NCBI RefSeq assembly: GCF_002843425.1
Contig: NZ_NKXO01000030.1
Span: 1-45,807 of the forward strand
Direction: 5' to 3'
From: Raineya orbicola
GTDB taxonomy: Bacteria > Bacteroidota > Bacteroidia > Cytophagales > Thermonemataceae
Length of the DNA stretch: 45,807 bases
Shown here: positions 9,627 through 17,766 of the stretch, one piece after another
Position numbering within the stretch: the stretch's first letter is position 1
How the letters are laid out: each line of letters opens with the position of its first letter
The notes under the pieces: model-generated
Told to the model about the DNA's origin: nothing
The model's input: only the letters and a program-made list of their open reading frames with translations
The model's database searches: none
Position numbers and translations under genes: made by a program

Positions 9627-11900
9627 ATGCTTTATCGGATAGCAGTAATACTCTTTTTGTGGAATAGCATCATATATGCTCAAAAGCCTGCTATGCAAAA
9701 AATCGTTGATTCTACTTGGAATGAAATACAAAAAAATATTTTCACCAAAGATATAGCCTATAAAATCAACGATTTTCTGATAGACAACCCCGACCAAAAC
9801 ATTAGCAAAGAAATCGCTACAATAATTAGCTCGCAATTAGAAGAACAAGCAAAGTCGGACACCAATTCTGTAAAATATTATGTTTCTTATCTAAATTATC
9901 TGGCTTACTGGTATCTGAAAAATGATAAAAATTCGCTCATTGCAGAAAAATATTTGGATAAAATTTTTCAAGTTATTGCAAAAAACAACAAGACTTGTCA
10001 ATATTATCCATTATTAGATGTTTTACCTGATGTACTTTCAAGTAGAAAACGCGATTTTGATATAGTTGAGGATTTGCTTAAACTTTCTCTGAAAAGAATT
10101 GAAAAATATAAATGCTATGCGGCTTTGGTATTTTTTGAATTTGATTTAGCCACATATACAGGACAACGAAAAGGAGATTTTAAGCAAAGTCTTAAACATC
10201 TTTTAAGAGCCAATCAACTCATTGAAACCTACTATAATCAAATACCTATCCAACAAGTCATTGAACTTTATGATATTTTAGGAAGCACTTTTTATAGAAG
10301 TTCCAACTACGAAAAAGCTATTTTGTACTGGGGAAAATTAGAAAAAATCCTTGCAGAAAAATTTGCCAAAAACGAAAAGTATCATTACCCCTATGCTCGT
10401 ATTCTAAACAATATCGGACTAATGTATTTTCGTCAGGAAAAATACGATGAGGCTATGCCTTATTACCTAAAAGCTATTGAAGTCGCTAAAAAAGAAAAAT
10501 TAGATTTTTGGGTAAGTTTGCCTAAAGGAAATATCGGGGATATACTACTAAAAAAAGGCTATGTAGATAGTTCTTACACCTATTTCCAAGAATATCTGAA
10601 CAATGCCTACAAGCATCAGGACTGGAGCATCGTAGTAGCAGGGCATACCAAAATGGCAAACTATTATTTGAAAAAAGGTAACCTCGCCAAAGCTCAAGAA
10701 AATGCTTTCAAGGCTGATAGTATTCTTAATGCACGAAATAAAGATATTTTCATTCTTAACCCTATTCTCATTAACATTTCTCGCAGAAATATCTTGCAAG
10801 CTCAGGCAGAAATCTTTGAGAAAACAGGTAAGTATCCCGAAGCCCTCAAAGTTCAAAAAGAATTCATACATCTTTCTGACTCAATCAATAAGGCAACGAA
10901 TGCCCAACAAGTTTTAATGCTCAACGCTGAATTTGAAGTGCAAAAAGAAGAATTAGAAAACGATAAACTCAAAAAAGAAATCAAGCAAAGAGAGTTATTT
11001 TTGGTAATTTCTGCTATAATTTCCCTTGTCAGTATTATTTTAGGAATTGTAACCCTTCTGAGCCGACTCAAAATCCAAAAACAAACTGCCTTGCTACAAG
11101 AAAAGAACGAAGAAATTTTAGCTATCAATGAAGCTCTGGCTGTCAAGAACCAAGATGTAATGGATAGCATACTATACGCCGAACGCATACAGAAAACTTT
11201 CTTGCCTTACGAAAATCGCTTGAAAAAAACTTTACAAAACTATTTCATTCTCTACAAGCCCAAAGATATAGTTAGTGGAGATTTTTATTATGTTACCCAG
11301 CAAAATCAGGCTACCTTTATTATTTTAGGCGACTGCACTGGTCACGGCGTACCCGGTGCTTTGATGAGTATTATGGCTGTTACGCTTTTAGACCAAATCA
11401 TCATTGATAAGCACATTCACGAGCCTGCCCAAATTTTACAAGAACTTGATAAAAGTGTCGTCAAATTCTTGCATCAGCAAGAAACCCACAACCACGATGG
11501 AATGGATATTTCAATTTGTGTTTGGTATCCTGCTACTCGCAAACTTGTTATCGGAGGGGCAAAAACTTTTATTCTGCTAAAATCACAAGAAACCTTGGAA
11601 GAAATCCGAACCGACCGCTACAATATTGGTGGCTACAATACACAAATTGAAAAAATATTTACACAGCAAGAAAGAATTTTAGCTCCTTCCACGCTCATTT
11701 ATTTATTTTCCGATGGCTACATTGACCAATTTAATACAGAACACCGAAAAATTGGCAAAAAACGCTTTATTGAACTTATTGCCGAAAATATGCACAAGCC
11801 CCTCCAAGAACAACAAAAAATTCTTTCGGATTTTGTAGAAACTTGGAGAGGCGGCGAAGAGCAAATTGATGATATTGCCGTAATGGGTGTTTTACTTTGA
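9627..11900 (+). CDS. TPR-containing SpoIIE-family protein phosphatase
   Basis: A 757-aa predicted membrane-anchored serine phosphatase. In order: signal peptide (MLYRIAVILFLWNSIIYAQ, residues 1-19); a helical region with TPR-like repeats up to about residue 430 (clear units around SSNYEKAILYWGKL and QEKYDEAMPYYLKAIEVAKKE); one transmembrane helix near residues 457-480 (LVISAIISLVSIILGIVTLL); a coiled-coil linker; and a PP2C/SpoIIE domain from about residue 540 to the end, with SGDFYYV, GDCTGHGVPGALMS and a late DD in EEQIDDIAVMGV as metal-binding acidic sites. The TPR part would be periplasmic and the phosphatase cytoplasmic, which fits partner-switching signalling. The ATG at 9627 is preferred because it starts the signal peptide. 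The 3' end overlaps lysC, on the other strand, by 9 bp. Confidence 0.9.
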   Translation: MLYRIAVILFLWNSIIYAQKPAMQKIVDSTWNEIQKNIFTKDIAYKINDFLIDNPDQNISKEIATIISSQLEEQAKSDTNSVKYYVSYLNYLAYWYLKNDKNSLIAEKYLDKIFQVIAKNNKTCQYYPLLDVLPDVLSSRKRDFDIVEDLLKLSLKRIEKYKCYAALVFFEFDLATYTGQRKGDFKQSLKHLLRANQLIETYYNQIPIQQVIELYDILGSTFYRSSNYEKAILYWGKLEKILAEKFAKNEKYHYPYARILNNIGLMYFRQEKYDEAMPYYLKAIEVAKKEKLDFWVSLPKGNIGDILLKKGYVDSSYTYFQEYLNNAYKHQDWSIVVAGHTKMANYYLKKGNLAKAQENAFKADSILNARNKDIFILNPILINISRRNILQAQAEIFEKTGKYPEALKVQKEFIHLSDSINKATNAQQVLMLNAEFEVQKEELENDKLKKEIKQRELFLVISAIISLVSIILGIVTLLSRLKIQKQTALLQEKNEEILAINEALAVKNQDVMDSILYAERIQKTFLPYENRLKKTLQNYFILYKPKDIVSGDFYYVTQQNQATFIILGDCTGHGVPGALMSIMAVTLLDQIIIDKHIHEPAQILQELDKSVVKFLHQQETHNHDGMDISICVWYPATRKLVIGGAKTFILLKSQETLEEIRTDRYNIGGYNTQIEKIFTQQERILAPSTLIYLFSDGYIDQFNTEHRKIGKKRFIELIAENMHKPLQEQQKILSDFVETWRGGEEQIDDIAVMGVLL

Positions 11901-13286
11901 AAAAACCGCTCCTCTTTCTGCAAAGCACTGATTGAGCAAGCTAATTGCCTTGCGAAAATACTGCCTTTCTACTACCACCTGAATATTCACTTGGCGTAAA
12001 GCACAACCCACACTCAGAATATTGATAGCATTTTCGGCAAGCACTTGGGCTGTACGAGCCAAAATGCCCGGCTGGTGAATATTAGTGCCTACCAAGCACA
12101 CCAAAGCCGCTTCTTGTATAGTTACGGCTTCGTATTTGTTCTGCAAAGCCTCTAATAGCTCCTTTTTAGCATCTTTTTCCCAAATTACCATTGAAATACT
12201 ATTGGCACTTGTAGTCTTGAAAATATAACTTACGCTATGCTTTTCAAGCTCTTGCATTATACGCAAATCGTAGCCTACCGAGCCTACCATTAGTGGGTCG
12301 TGAATATCTAAAATCATTACTTTATCCGAGCCTGTAATAATTTCCACACGACTTTCAGGACATACATAGTTTTTGGTAATCAGTGTACCTTCGTGAGTAG
12401 GCTCAAAAGTGTTTTTGATACGCAAATTGATGCCATTTATTTCCAAAGGTTTTGAGGCTTTGGGGTGAATAGCCTCCATTCCTACATCAGCGAGCTGGTC
12501 GGCTACATCATAGTTAGTCATTCCTACGGGGCGGCAGTTTTCAACGCCTACAATATTGGGGTCGGCAGATGAAAGATGATATTCTTTGTGGATAATGGCT
12601 TCATCAGCTTTTACAAGCACTGCTACTTTACTAAAAGTAACTTCGGAATAACCTCTGTCAAATTCTCTCATAATACCTTCTATGCCCTTGGCGTAGCCCG
12701 TAACAACGCAAATGGTCTGATTAAAATCTATACCTGCCAGATATTTTCTAATACGCTCATCAATTGTTAGCGGTTCAGAATCGTGAAAGCCGCTCAAATC
12801 TATAAGTGTAGCATTATAGCCTTTGTTTTGTAAAATATTGACAGCATTAAAGGCTGAATGGCTTTCTCCGATAGAAGCTAATATTTCTCTTGCCGCCTGA
12901 TAAATGTTTTCTTGTGGCAAGTAGCCCGAAGCTAAAACATCTGCCAAACTCTCCAAATACTTTTGAGCATCACTGATACGCTTCTGAATAAAATCGTTGG
13001 CTACTGCTACCTCTAATCCTAAATGTTGATAGGTAGCATTCATTTCTTGCAGTTTCAAACTCAGTTCCTCTAATTTTTGAGCATAATTCTGCTTTTTTAC
13101 AAAAAAATGATAGATACCTGCCTCTTTGGTTTTCTTATCTTCCAGCAGCCAGTTGGTTACCCCCGAATATGCCGAAACTACATAAATTCGGTTGTAAATA
13201 CGATTGGGGTTAAAGAGAATGATGTTTTGCAAAACTTCTCCAAAAGCGGACATAGACGTTCCGCCGATTTTTTCCACGGTGAGCAT
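11892..13286 (-). CDS. lysC: Aspartate kinase
   Basis: A 464-aa monofunctional aspartokinase that makes aspartyl phosphate for Lys, Thr, Met and diaminopimelate. The N-terminal kinase signature is KIGGTSMSAFGEVL (from residue 6) instead of the usual KFGGTS. The TGYAKGIEG and FDRGYSEVTFSKVAVLVKADEA segments are the substrate and nucleotide core. Residues of about 310-464 are two ACT regulatory units, the second starting VCLVGTNIHQPGILARTAQVL. The KIGGTSMS start and overall length recall the Ask_Ect-type kinases of ectoine clusters, but no ectABC genes are present here. No homoserine dehydrogenase domain is fused. It converges on the phosphatase gene with a 9-bp overlap. Confidence 0.93.
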   Translation of the reverse strand: MLTVEKIGGTSMSAFGEVLQNIILFNPNRIYNRIYVVSAYSGVTNWLLEDKKTKEAGIYHFFVKKQNYAQKLEELSLKLQEMNATYQHLGLEVAVANDFIQKRISDAQKYLESLADVLASGYLPQENIYQAAREILASIGESHSAFNAVNILQNKGYNATLIDLSGFHDSEPLTIDERIRKYLAGIDFNQTICVVTGYAKGIEGIMREFDRGYSEVTFSKVAVLVKADEAIIHKEYHLSSADPNIVGVENCRPVGMTNYDVADQLADVGMEAIHPKASKPLEINGINLRIKNTFEPTHEGTLITKNYVCPESRVEIITGSDKVMILDIHDPLMVGSVGYDLRIMQELEKHSVSYIFKTTSANSISMVIWEKDAKKELLEALQNKYEAVTIQEAALVCLVGTNIHQPGILARTAQVLAENAINILSVGCALRQVNIQVVVERQYFRKAISLLNQCFAERGAVFSK

Positions 13287-13798
13287 AAATTTTTTAATTT
13301 AGGTTGAAGGAATTGCCGTAAAAATAAAGATTTTTCGTCCTATTTGTGTTCAAAATGTTCAAGGTTTGAAAATTTTGAAAATACATTTTTCAGCAAAAAA
13401 CGTTACAAGCTACTTTTTCATTGTCTAATCTTCTCAAAAAGTGATACTTTGATTTTCAAAACTTATTTCAAATATCCAAAAAAGCCACTTTTTTTTTCAA
13501 AGTAACTTTTCAAGAAACAGGCTTTTACTTCAAAAATAAAAGTGAGTTGTAAGGCTTTTTAGGAAAAACTTTACTTATCAAAGTTAATTTTATAGTTTCA
13601 AAAAGCAAAATTTTTCAAAAAAAAGTGCCTTAATTTTGCATACTAAAACTTTTAACAAAATTTTGATTTTCAATACTTTGATAAATAAAGTTGAAAATTT
13701 TTGAAAAAAAAATGATTTTTTTTATTGCACTTTTCAAAAGAATATTTAGATTTGGAAAGTTAATCGTCATTATTTGTTTCACTTAAACCCTTACTACT
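13287..13798. other. AT-rich 512-bp intergenic region with repeated ATCAAAGT motif
   Basis: No convincing gene lies between lysC and the histone-like gene, which diverge from here. The stretch is very AT-rich. It holds an 18-nt near-perfect inverted repeat (17 of 18): AACTTTACTTATCAAAGT at 13567-13584 against ACTTTGATAAATAAAGTT at 13675-13692. Related copies are ACTTTGAT at 13446-13453 and TCAAAGT at 13497-13503. A second -7-like box, TAATTTTG (13631-13638), sits between the repeat arms. Confidence 0.5.
13725..13754 (+). promoter_or_regulatory. Promoter of the histone H1-like gene
   Basis: TTG (13725-13727), 19-nt spacer, TAGATTTG (13747-13754): a full match to the Bacteroidota TTG / TAnnTTTG promoter, ending 44 nt before the ATG. 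Confidence 0.65.
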
Positions 13799-14059
13799 AT
13801 GTCAGCAAAATTCAAAAAAGTAAAGGAAATTGTGGCTTCTATTGAAGCAGATGTAGAAAAATTCTACGACAAAGACAACCAAGCCGCTGGTACTCGCGTG
13901 CGTAAGGCAATGCAAGATTTGAAAGTGCTTGCCCAAGACATTCGAAAGGAAGTTCAAGAAATTAAAAACAAAAAAGCGGCTTCCAAAGCAAAAAGCGGAG
14001 GAGCCAAAAAAGCCTCTGGCGGAAAATCTACCGCAAAATCAGGAGGAAAGAAAAAATAA
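13799..14059 (+). CDS. Histone H1-like DNA-binding protein
   Basis: An 86-aa nucleoid protein. Residues 1-57 are a helical segment (FKKVKEIVASIEADVEKFY ... GTRVRKAMQDLKVLAQDIRK) of the Hc1-like histone H1 family common in Bacteroidota. Residues 58-86 are a Lys/Ala/Gly/Ser tail (KAASKAKSGGAKKASGG...) typical of H1 C-terminal DNA-binding tails. It should bind and compact DNA non-specifically. The gene stands alone, with a good promoter and a terminator, after the longest intergenic stretch of the window. Confidence 0.9.
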   Translation: MSAKFKKVKEIVASIEADVEKFYDKDNQAAGTRVRKAMQDLKVLAQDIRKEVQEIKNKKAASKAKSGGAKKASGGKSTAKSGGKKK

Positions 14060-14081
14060 TTTCCCCCCTGCATCTCACTAC

Positions 14082-14114
14082 AAAGGGCTTCCCAACGGAA
14101 GTCCTTTATTTTTC
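14082..14114 (+). terminator. Terminator of the histone H1-like gene
   Basis: AAAGGGCTTCC (14082-14092) and GGAAGTCCTTT (14097-14107) form an 11-bp stem with one G-U pair and a CAAC loop, followed by ATTTTT. Confidence 0.8.
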
Positions 14115-14128
14115 TGTACGCAAGTAAA

Positions 14129-14159
14129 TTTGCCTTACATCAAAATTAGCGTATCTTTG
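14129..14159 (+). promoter_or_regulatory. Consensus promoter of pheT
   Basis: TTTG (14129-14132), 19-nt spacer, TATCTTTG (14152-14159): one of the two best-matching promoters of the window. It ends 17 nt before the pheT ATG, so the leader is very short. Confidence 0.75.
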
Positions 14160-14176
14160 CAAGTAAATAATGTAGT

Positions 14177-16621
14177 ATGAAAATATCTTACAATTGGCTC
14201 AAAACCTTTCTTGACCTCAACGAAACACCTGAACACCTTGCCCAAGTACTTACCCAAGCAGGTTTGGAAGTGGAAAGCGTAGAAAAAATATATTTATATC
14301 AAGGCAAAAAGCTCAATAATGCCCTTGAAGGTCTGGTAATTGGCGAGGTACTTACTTGTGAAAAACACCCCAACGCCGATAAACTTTCCAAAACTACTGT
14401 TAGTGTTGGCTCAGAAACTTTGCCCATAGTTTGTGGTGCAAGCAATGTTGCCCAAGGGCAAAAAGTAGTAGTAGCTACGGTAGGTACTACCTTATATCCT
14501 ACAACAGGTGAGCCTTTTACCATTAAGAAAGCCAAAATTCGTGGCGAAGAGTCCATAGGTATGATTTGTGCCGAAGATGAAATCGGCATAGGTGAATCTC
14601 ACGAAGGAATAATAGTTCTGCAAACAGATTTACCTAACGGCACACCTGCCACAGAATTTTTCAACATTGAAACAGACTATATTTTTGAAATAGGGCTTAC
14701 TCCCAACCGCATTGATGCCGCTTCACATTTAGGCGTAGCCCGAGATTTGAAAGTGCTTTTACAAAAAGAACTATGCCAGCCCTCAAATGCTCAATTCGTA
14801 GAAGGTTTAGGCAAAGCTATTCAGGTAATTGTAGAAGATACCCAAGCCTGCCCTCGCTATGCAGGAATTCTCATTGAAGGTGTAAGCGTGCAACCCTCTC
14901 CCGATTGGCTGAAAAATAGATTAAAAGCCATTGGTCTGAACCCTATCAACAACGTTGTTGATATTACAAACTACGTTTTACATCATTTAGGGCAACCCCT
15001 ACACGCCTTTGATGCCGATTGTATTGCAGGGGGCAAAATTATTGTCAAAAAACTTGCCGAAAATACACCATTCGTAACACTTGACGGCATAGAACGCAAA
15101 CTTTCTGCCCAAGACCTAATGATTTGCGACACTGAAAAACCTCTTGCTTTGGCAGGTGTTTTTGGGGGGCTACATTCGGGTGTTACTGAAAATACCACCA
15201 AAATATTTCTTGAAAGTGCCTATTTCCACCCTGATACTATTCGTAAAACAGCCCAAAGACATAGCCTCAAAACAGACGCTTCCTTCCGCTTTGAGCGTGG
15301 CACAGACCCCAATATGCCCGTATATGCCCTCAAATTTGCTTCTATACTGATTTCTGAGGTAGCAGGGGGCAAAGTCGCTTCTGAAATTATTGATATTTAC
15401 CCACAACCAATTACACATTTCAATTTTGAAGTAAGTTACAAAAACTTGGACAGACTTATTGGTAAATCTTTGGATAGAACGCTCATCAAAAACATTCTCA
15501 AAGGTTTAGAAATTAAAATTACAAATGAAACAGCACAAGGATTTAGCGTGAGTGTGCCTCCTTATCGTGTAGATGTGCGTAAAGAAGCTGATATTGTAGA
15601 GGAAATTTTACGCATTTATGGCTTCAACAACATTGAATTTAGTGAAAATTTAAGTGCTTCTTTTATAGCTTCCTTTCCTAAAACAGATAAGCACAAACTT
15701 CAACAAAAAATCACGGAAATTCTTACCGCAAACGCCTTTAATGAAATTATCACTAATTCCCTTACTAAACCTGAGTATGCCCAGATATTGAAAAATATTG
15801 ATAAATCTCAAAATGTGGTTATTCTTAATAAGTTGAGCGAAGAGTTAGAAGTATTGCGTCAGAGTTTGATTTTTTCGGGATTAGAAGCCATTTCCTACAA
15901 CCTAAATCGCAAGCAAAGAGATATTAAAATTTTTGAATTTGGCAAAATCTATCGTAAAAAAGGCTCACAAGGTAGTGTAAGCGAAAAATATGAAGAGCAA
16001 ACCCAATTAGCTCTCTGGGTAACAGGCAATTGGAATGCCGAAGGCTGGCAACATAGCCCTGCACCCAAAACTACTTTTCATCATTTGTATAATATTGTGG
16101 ATAAAATATTGCAAAGTCTGAAAGTTTCTGATGTTAGAAAACAAGAGGCAGATGAGCGAGTTTTTGCTTACGGCTTGGCGTTACAAAAAAATGATAAAAT
16201 TTTTGCTCAAATAGGAGAACTACAACCTTATATTCTCAAAACAGCAGATTTGAAAGGCTCGGTGTTTTATGCCGAATTAGATTGGGATTGGCTCATAGCA
16301 CAATACAATGATGAATTTACCTACCAAGAAATCCCCAAATTCCCCGAAGTTCGCCGCGATTTGTCTTTGGTTTTAGATAAATCCGTTTCTTACCAAGAAG
16401 TAGAACAAAAAGCCTTTGCTTTGGAGAAAAAATTGCTCAAAGCTGTAAATATTTTTAGCGTGTATGAGGGAGAGCAAATAGGTGAAGGAAAGAAGTCTTA
16501 TGCCGTTAGTTTTATTTTGCAAGACGAAACGCAAACCCTTACCGAATCGCAAATTGATAAAACTATGCAGAAACTTATGGAAGGGTTTAGAAAAGATTTG
16601 GGAGCAGTTATTAGAGACTAA
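14177..16621 (+). CDS. pheT: Phenylalanine--tRNA ligase beta subunit
   Basis: An 814-aa subunit of the alpha2-beta2 phenylalanyl-tRNA synthetase, with all expected modules. An EMAP-like tRNA-binding OB fold lies at about residues 40-150 (GLVIGEVLTCEKHPNADKLS, ICAEDEIGIG). The B3/B4 editing domain follows (GLNPINNVVDITNYVLHHLGQPLHAFDAD), then the B5 DNA-binding-like domain around residues 410-480, a class II-like catalytic core lacking catalytic motifs, and a C-terminal FDX-ACB anticodon-binding domain (FPEVRRDLSLVLDKSVSYQEVE, about 720-814). pheS is not adjacent, unlike in many other phyla. Full length with no internal damage. Confidence 0.97.
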   Translation: MKISYNWLKTFLDLNETPEHLAQVLTQAGLEVESVEKIYLYQGKKLNNALEGLVIGEVLTCEKHPNADKLSKTTVSVGSETLPIVCGASNVAQGQKVVVATVGTTLYPTTGEPFTIKKAKIRGEESIGMICAEDEIGIGESHEGIIVLQTDLPNGTPATEFFNIETDYIFEIGLTPNRIDAASHLGVARDLKVLLQKELCQPSNAQFVEGLGKAIQVIVEDTQACPRYAGILIEGVSVQPSPDWLKNRLKAIGLNPINNVVDITNYVLHHLGQPLHAFDADCIAGGKIIVKKLAENTPFVTLDGIERKLSAQDLMICDTEKPLALAGVFGGLHSGVTENTTKIFLESAYFHPDTIRKTAQRHSLKTDASFRFERGTDPNMPVYALKFASILISEVAGGKVASEIIDIYPQPITHFNFEVSYKNLDRLIGKSLDRTLIKNILKGLEIKITNETAQGFSVSVPPYRVDVRKEADIVEEILRIYGFNNIEFSENLSASFIASFPKTDKHKLQQKITEILTANAFNEIITNSLTKPEYAQILKNIDKSQNVVILNKLSEELEVLRQSLIFSGLEAISYNLNRKQRDIKIFEFGKIYRKKGSQGSVSEKYEEQTQLALWVTGNWNAEGWQHSPAPKTTFHHLYNIVDKILQSLKVSDVRKQEADERVFAYGLALQKNDKIFAQIGELQPYILKTADLKGSVFYAELDWDWLIAQYNDEFTYQEIPKFPEVRRDLSLVLDKSVSYQEVEQKAFALEKKLLKAVNIFSVYEGEQIGEGKKSYAVSFILQDETQTLTESQIDKTMQKLMEGFRKDLGAVIRD

Positions 16622-16692
16622 GTAAATCAAATAGCTCATTTCAAAACATTCATAAGCAGCCGTTTGTTTTTGAGGGCGTTTAAGCTGAATTT

Positions 16693-17766
16693 ATGAGATG
16701 TACTGCTTGGATTCTTGCTTTCTGTATTTTTCATAAAGCTTTTACCCAAAATGATAGCACCAAAAGTATTTTTCGTTTGGGGGGGCAGTTACATTATGGA
16801 ACTATCTTTGCCCACTCTCCCGAAGTGGAAAATACAGCAGGCTCGTATCCTTGGGGATTGCAATTGGAGGCAAATTGGCAAAAAATTTCTGAAAAAGTTT
16901 GGCAAAATTGTCTTTGCTATCCACAATCGGGGCTGGTTTTTAGCTACTATAACTACGACAACGCAGTTTTGGGGCATAGCCTTCAAGTAGGTTATTTTTT
17001 AGAACCTACTTTTTATCTTTCCAAACGCTTACAATTTACATTACGAGGAATTGCGGGTTTTTCTTATCTTACTAATCCTTTTGACTCAATTAAAAATCCG
17101 AACAATCGCTCTTACAGCTTGCCTATGAGTGCTTATTTGAATGTAGCAGGAGGCTTACAAGTGCGTGTAAATAAATTTTGGCATTTTCAATGGCAAATCA
17201 ATTATCAGCACATATCTAATGGAGGCATCAAAGACCCTAATAAGGGTATCAACTGGATTACTACTTCCGTAGGTTTGCTTTATACTTTACACCCTTTTGA
17301 AATTCCTCAACGTCCGAAAACTCCCTTTCAGCCCCACCCAGAATGGGAAAGAGAGGCATTCTTATTTCTTTCAAACAAAGGGGCAGGTGTGGGGCAAAAA
17401 GAACGTTTTATGATATTCGGAGTAGGTGGGCAACTGCACAAACAAATAGGACGTTTGAGTATTGTAGGCGGCGGAACAGAAGTGTATTGGGACGGCTCAC
17501 TGCAAGAACGTATCAGGCAAGCCAATTTATCTCAAAATGCTTGGCGTTGGGGGGTATTTGCAGGGCATCAGTTTGCTCTGGGTAGGTTTCGTTTCACACA
17601 GCATTTAGGTTTATATCTTTACAATGACACCGATTTTTTTCATTGGTGGTATCATCGTTGGGGGCTTACTTATCAGGTTTGGCAGAAATGGAAAGTGGGC
17701 TTTTCTATGAAAGCCCACCGACATATTGCAAATTTTTTAGATATACGTTTGCTTAAAAGTTTCTAA
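16693..17766 (+). CDS. PagL-like / acyloxyacyl hydrolase family outer-membrane protein
   Basis: A 357-aa secreted protein with a short signal peptide (residues 1 to about 18, ending AFTQ) and an aromatic-rich beta-barrel composition. Residues 170-187 read INYQHISNGGIKDPNKGIN, close to the PagL lipid A 3-O-deacylase active-site segment. His173 and Ser175 match the PagL His-Ser pair, but the position 14 residues after His, where PagL has its catalytic Glu, is Asn187. The second half (about 205-357) is another beta-rich domain seen in Bacteroidota members. The role is probably outer-membrane lipid A related; activity is uncertain. It lies 71 nt after pheT and overlaps the convergent DUF349 gene by 14 bp. 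Confidence 0.75.
   Translation: MRCTAWILAFCIFHKAFTQNDSTKSIFRLGGQLHYGTIFAHSPEVENTAGSYPWGLQLEANWQKISEKVWQNCLCYPQSGLVFSYYNYDNAVLGHSLQVGYFLEPTFYLSKRLQFTLRGIAGFSYLTNPFDSIKNPNNRSYSLPMSAYLNVAGGLQVRVNKFWHFQWQINYQHISNGGIKDPNKGINWITTSVGLLYTLHPFEIPQRPKTPFQPHPEWEREAFLFLSNKGAGVGQKERFMIFGVGGQLHKQIGRLSIVGGGTEVYWDGSLQERIRQANLSQNAWRWGVFAGHQFALGRFRFTQHLGLYLYNDTDFFHWWYHRWGLTYQVWQKWKVGFSMKAHRHIANFLDIRLLKSF

Noticed and set aside
13712-13786. 24-codon frame MIFFIALFKR... upstream of the histone-like gene
   Set aside because: It overlaps the promoter, is short and AT-driven, and has no supporting signal.
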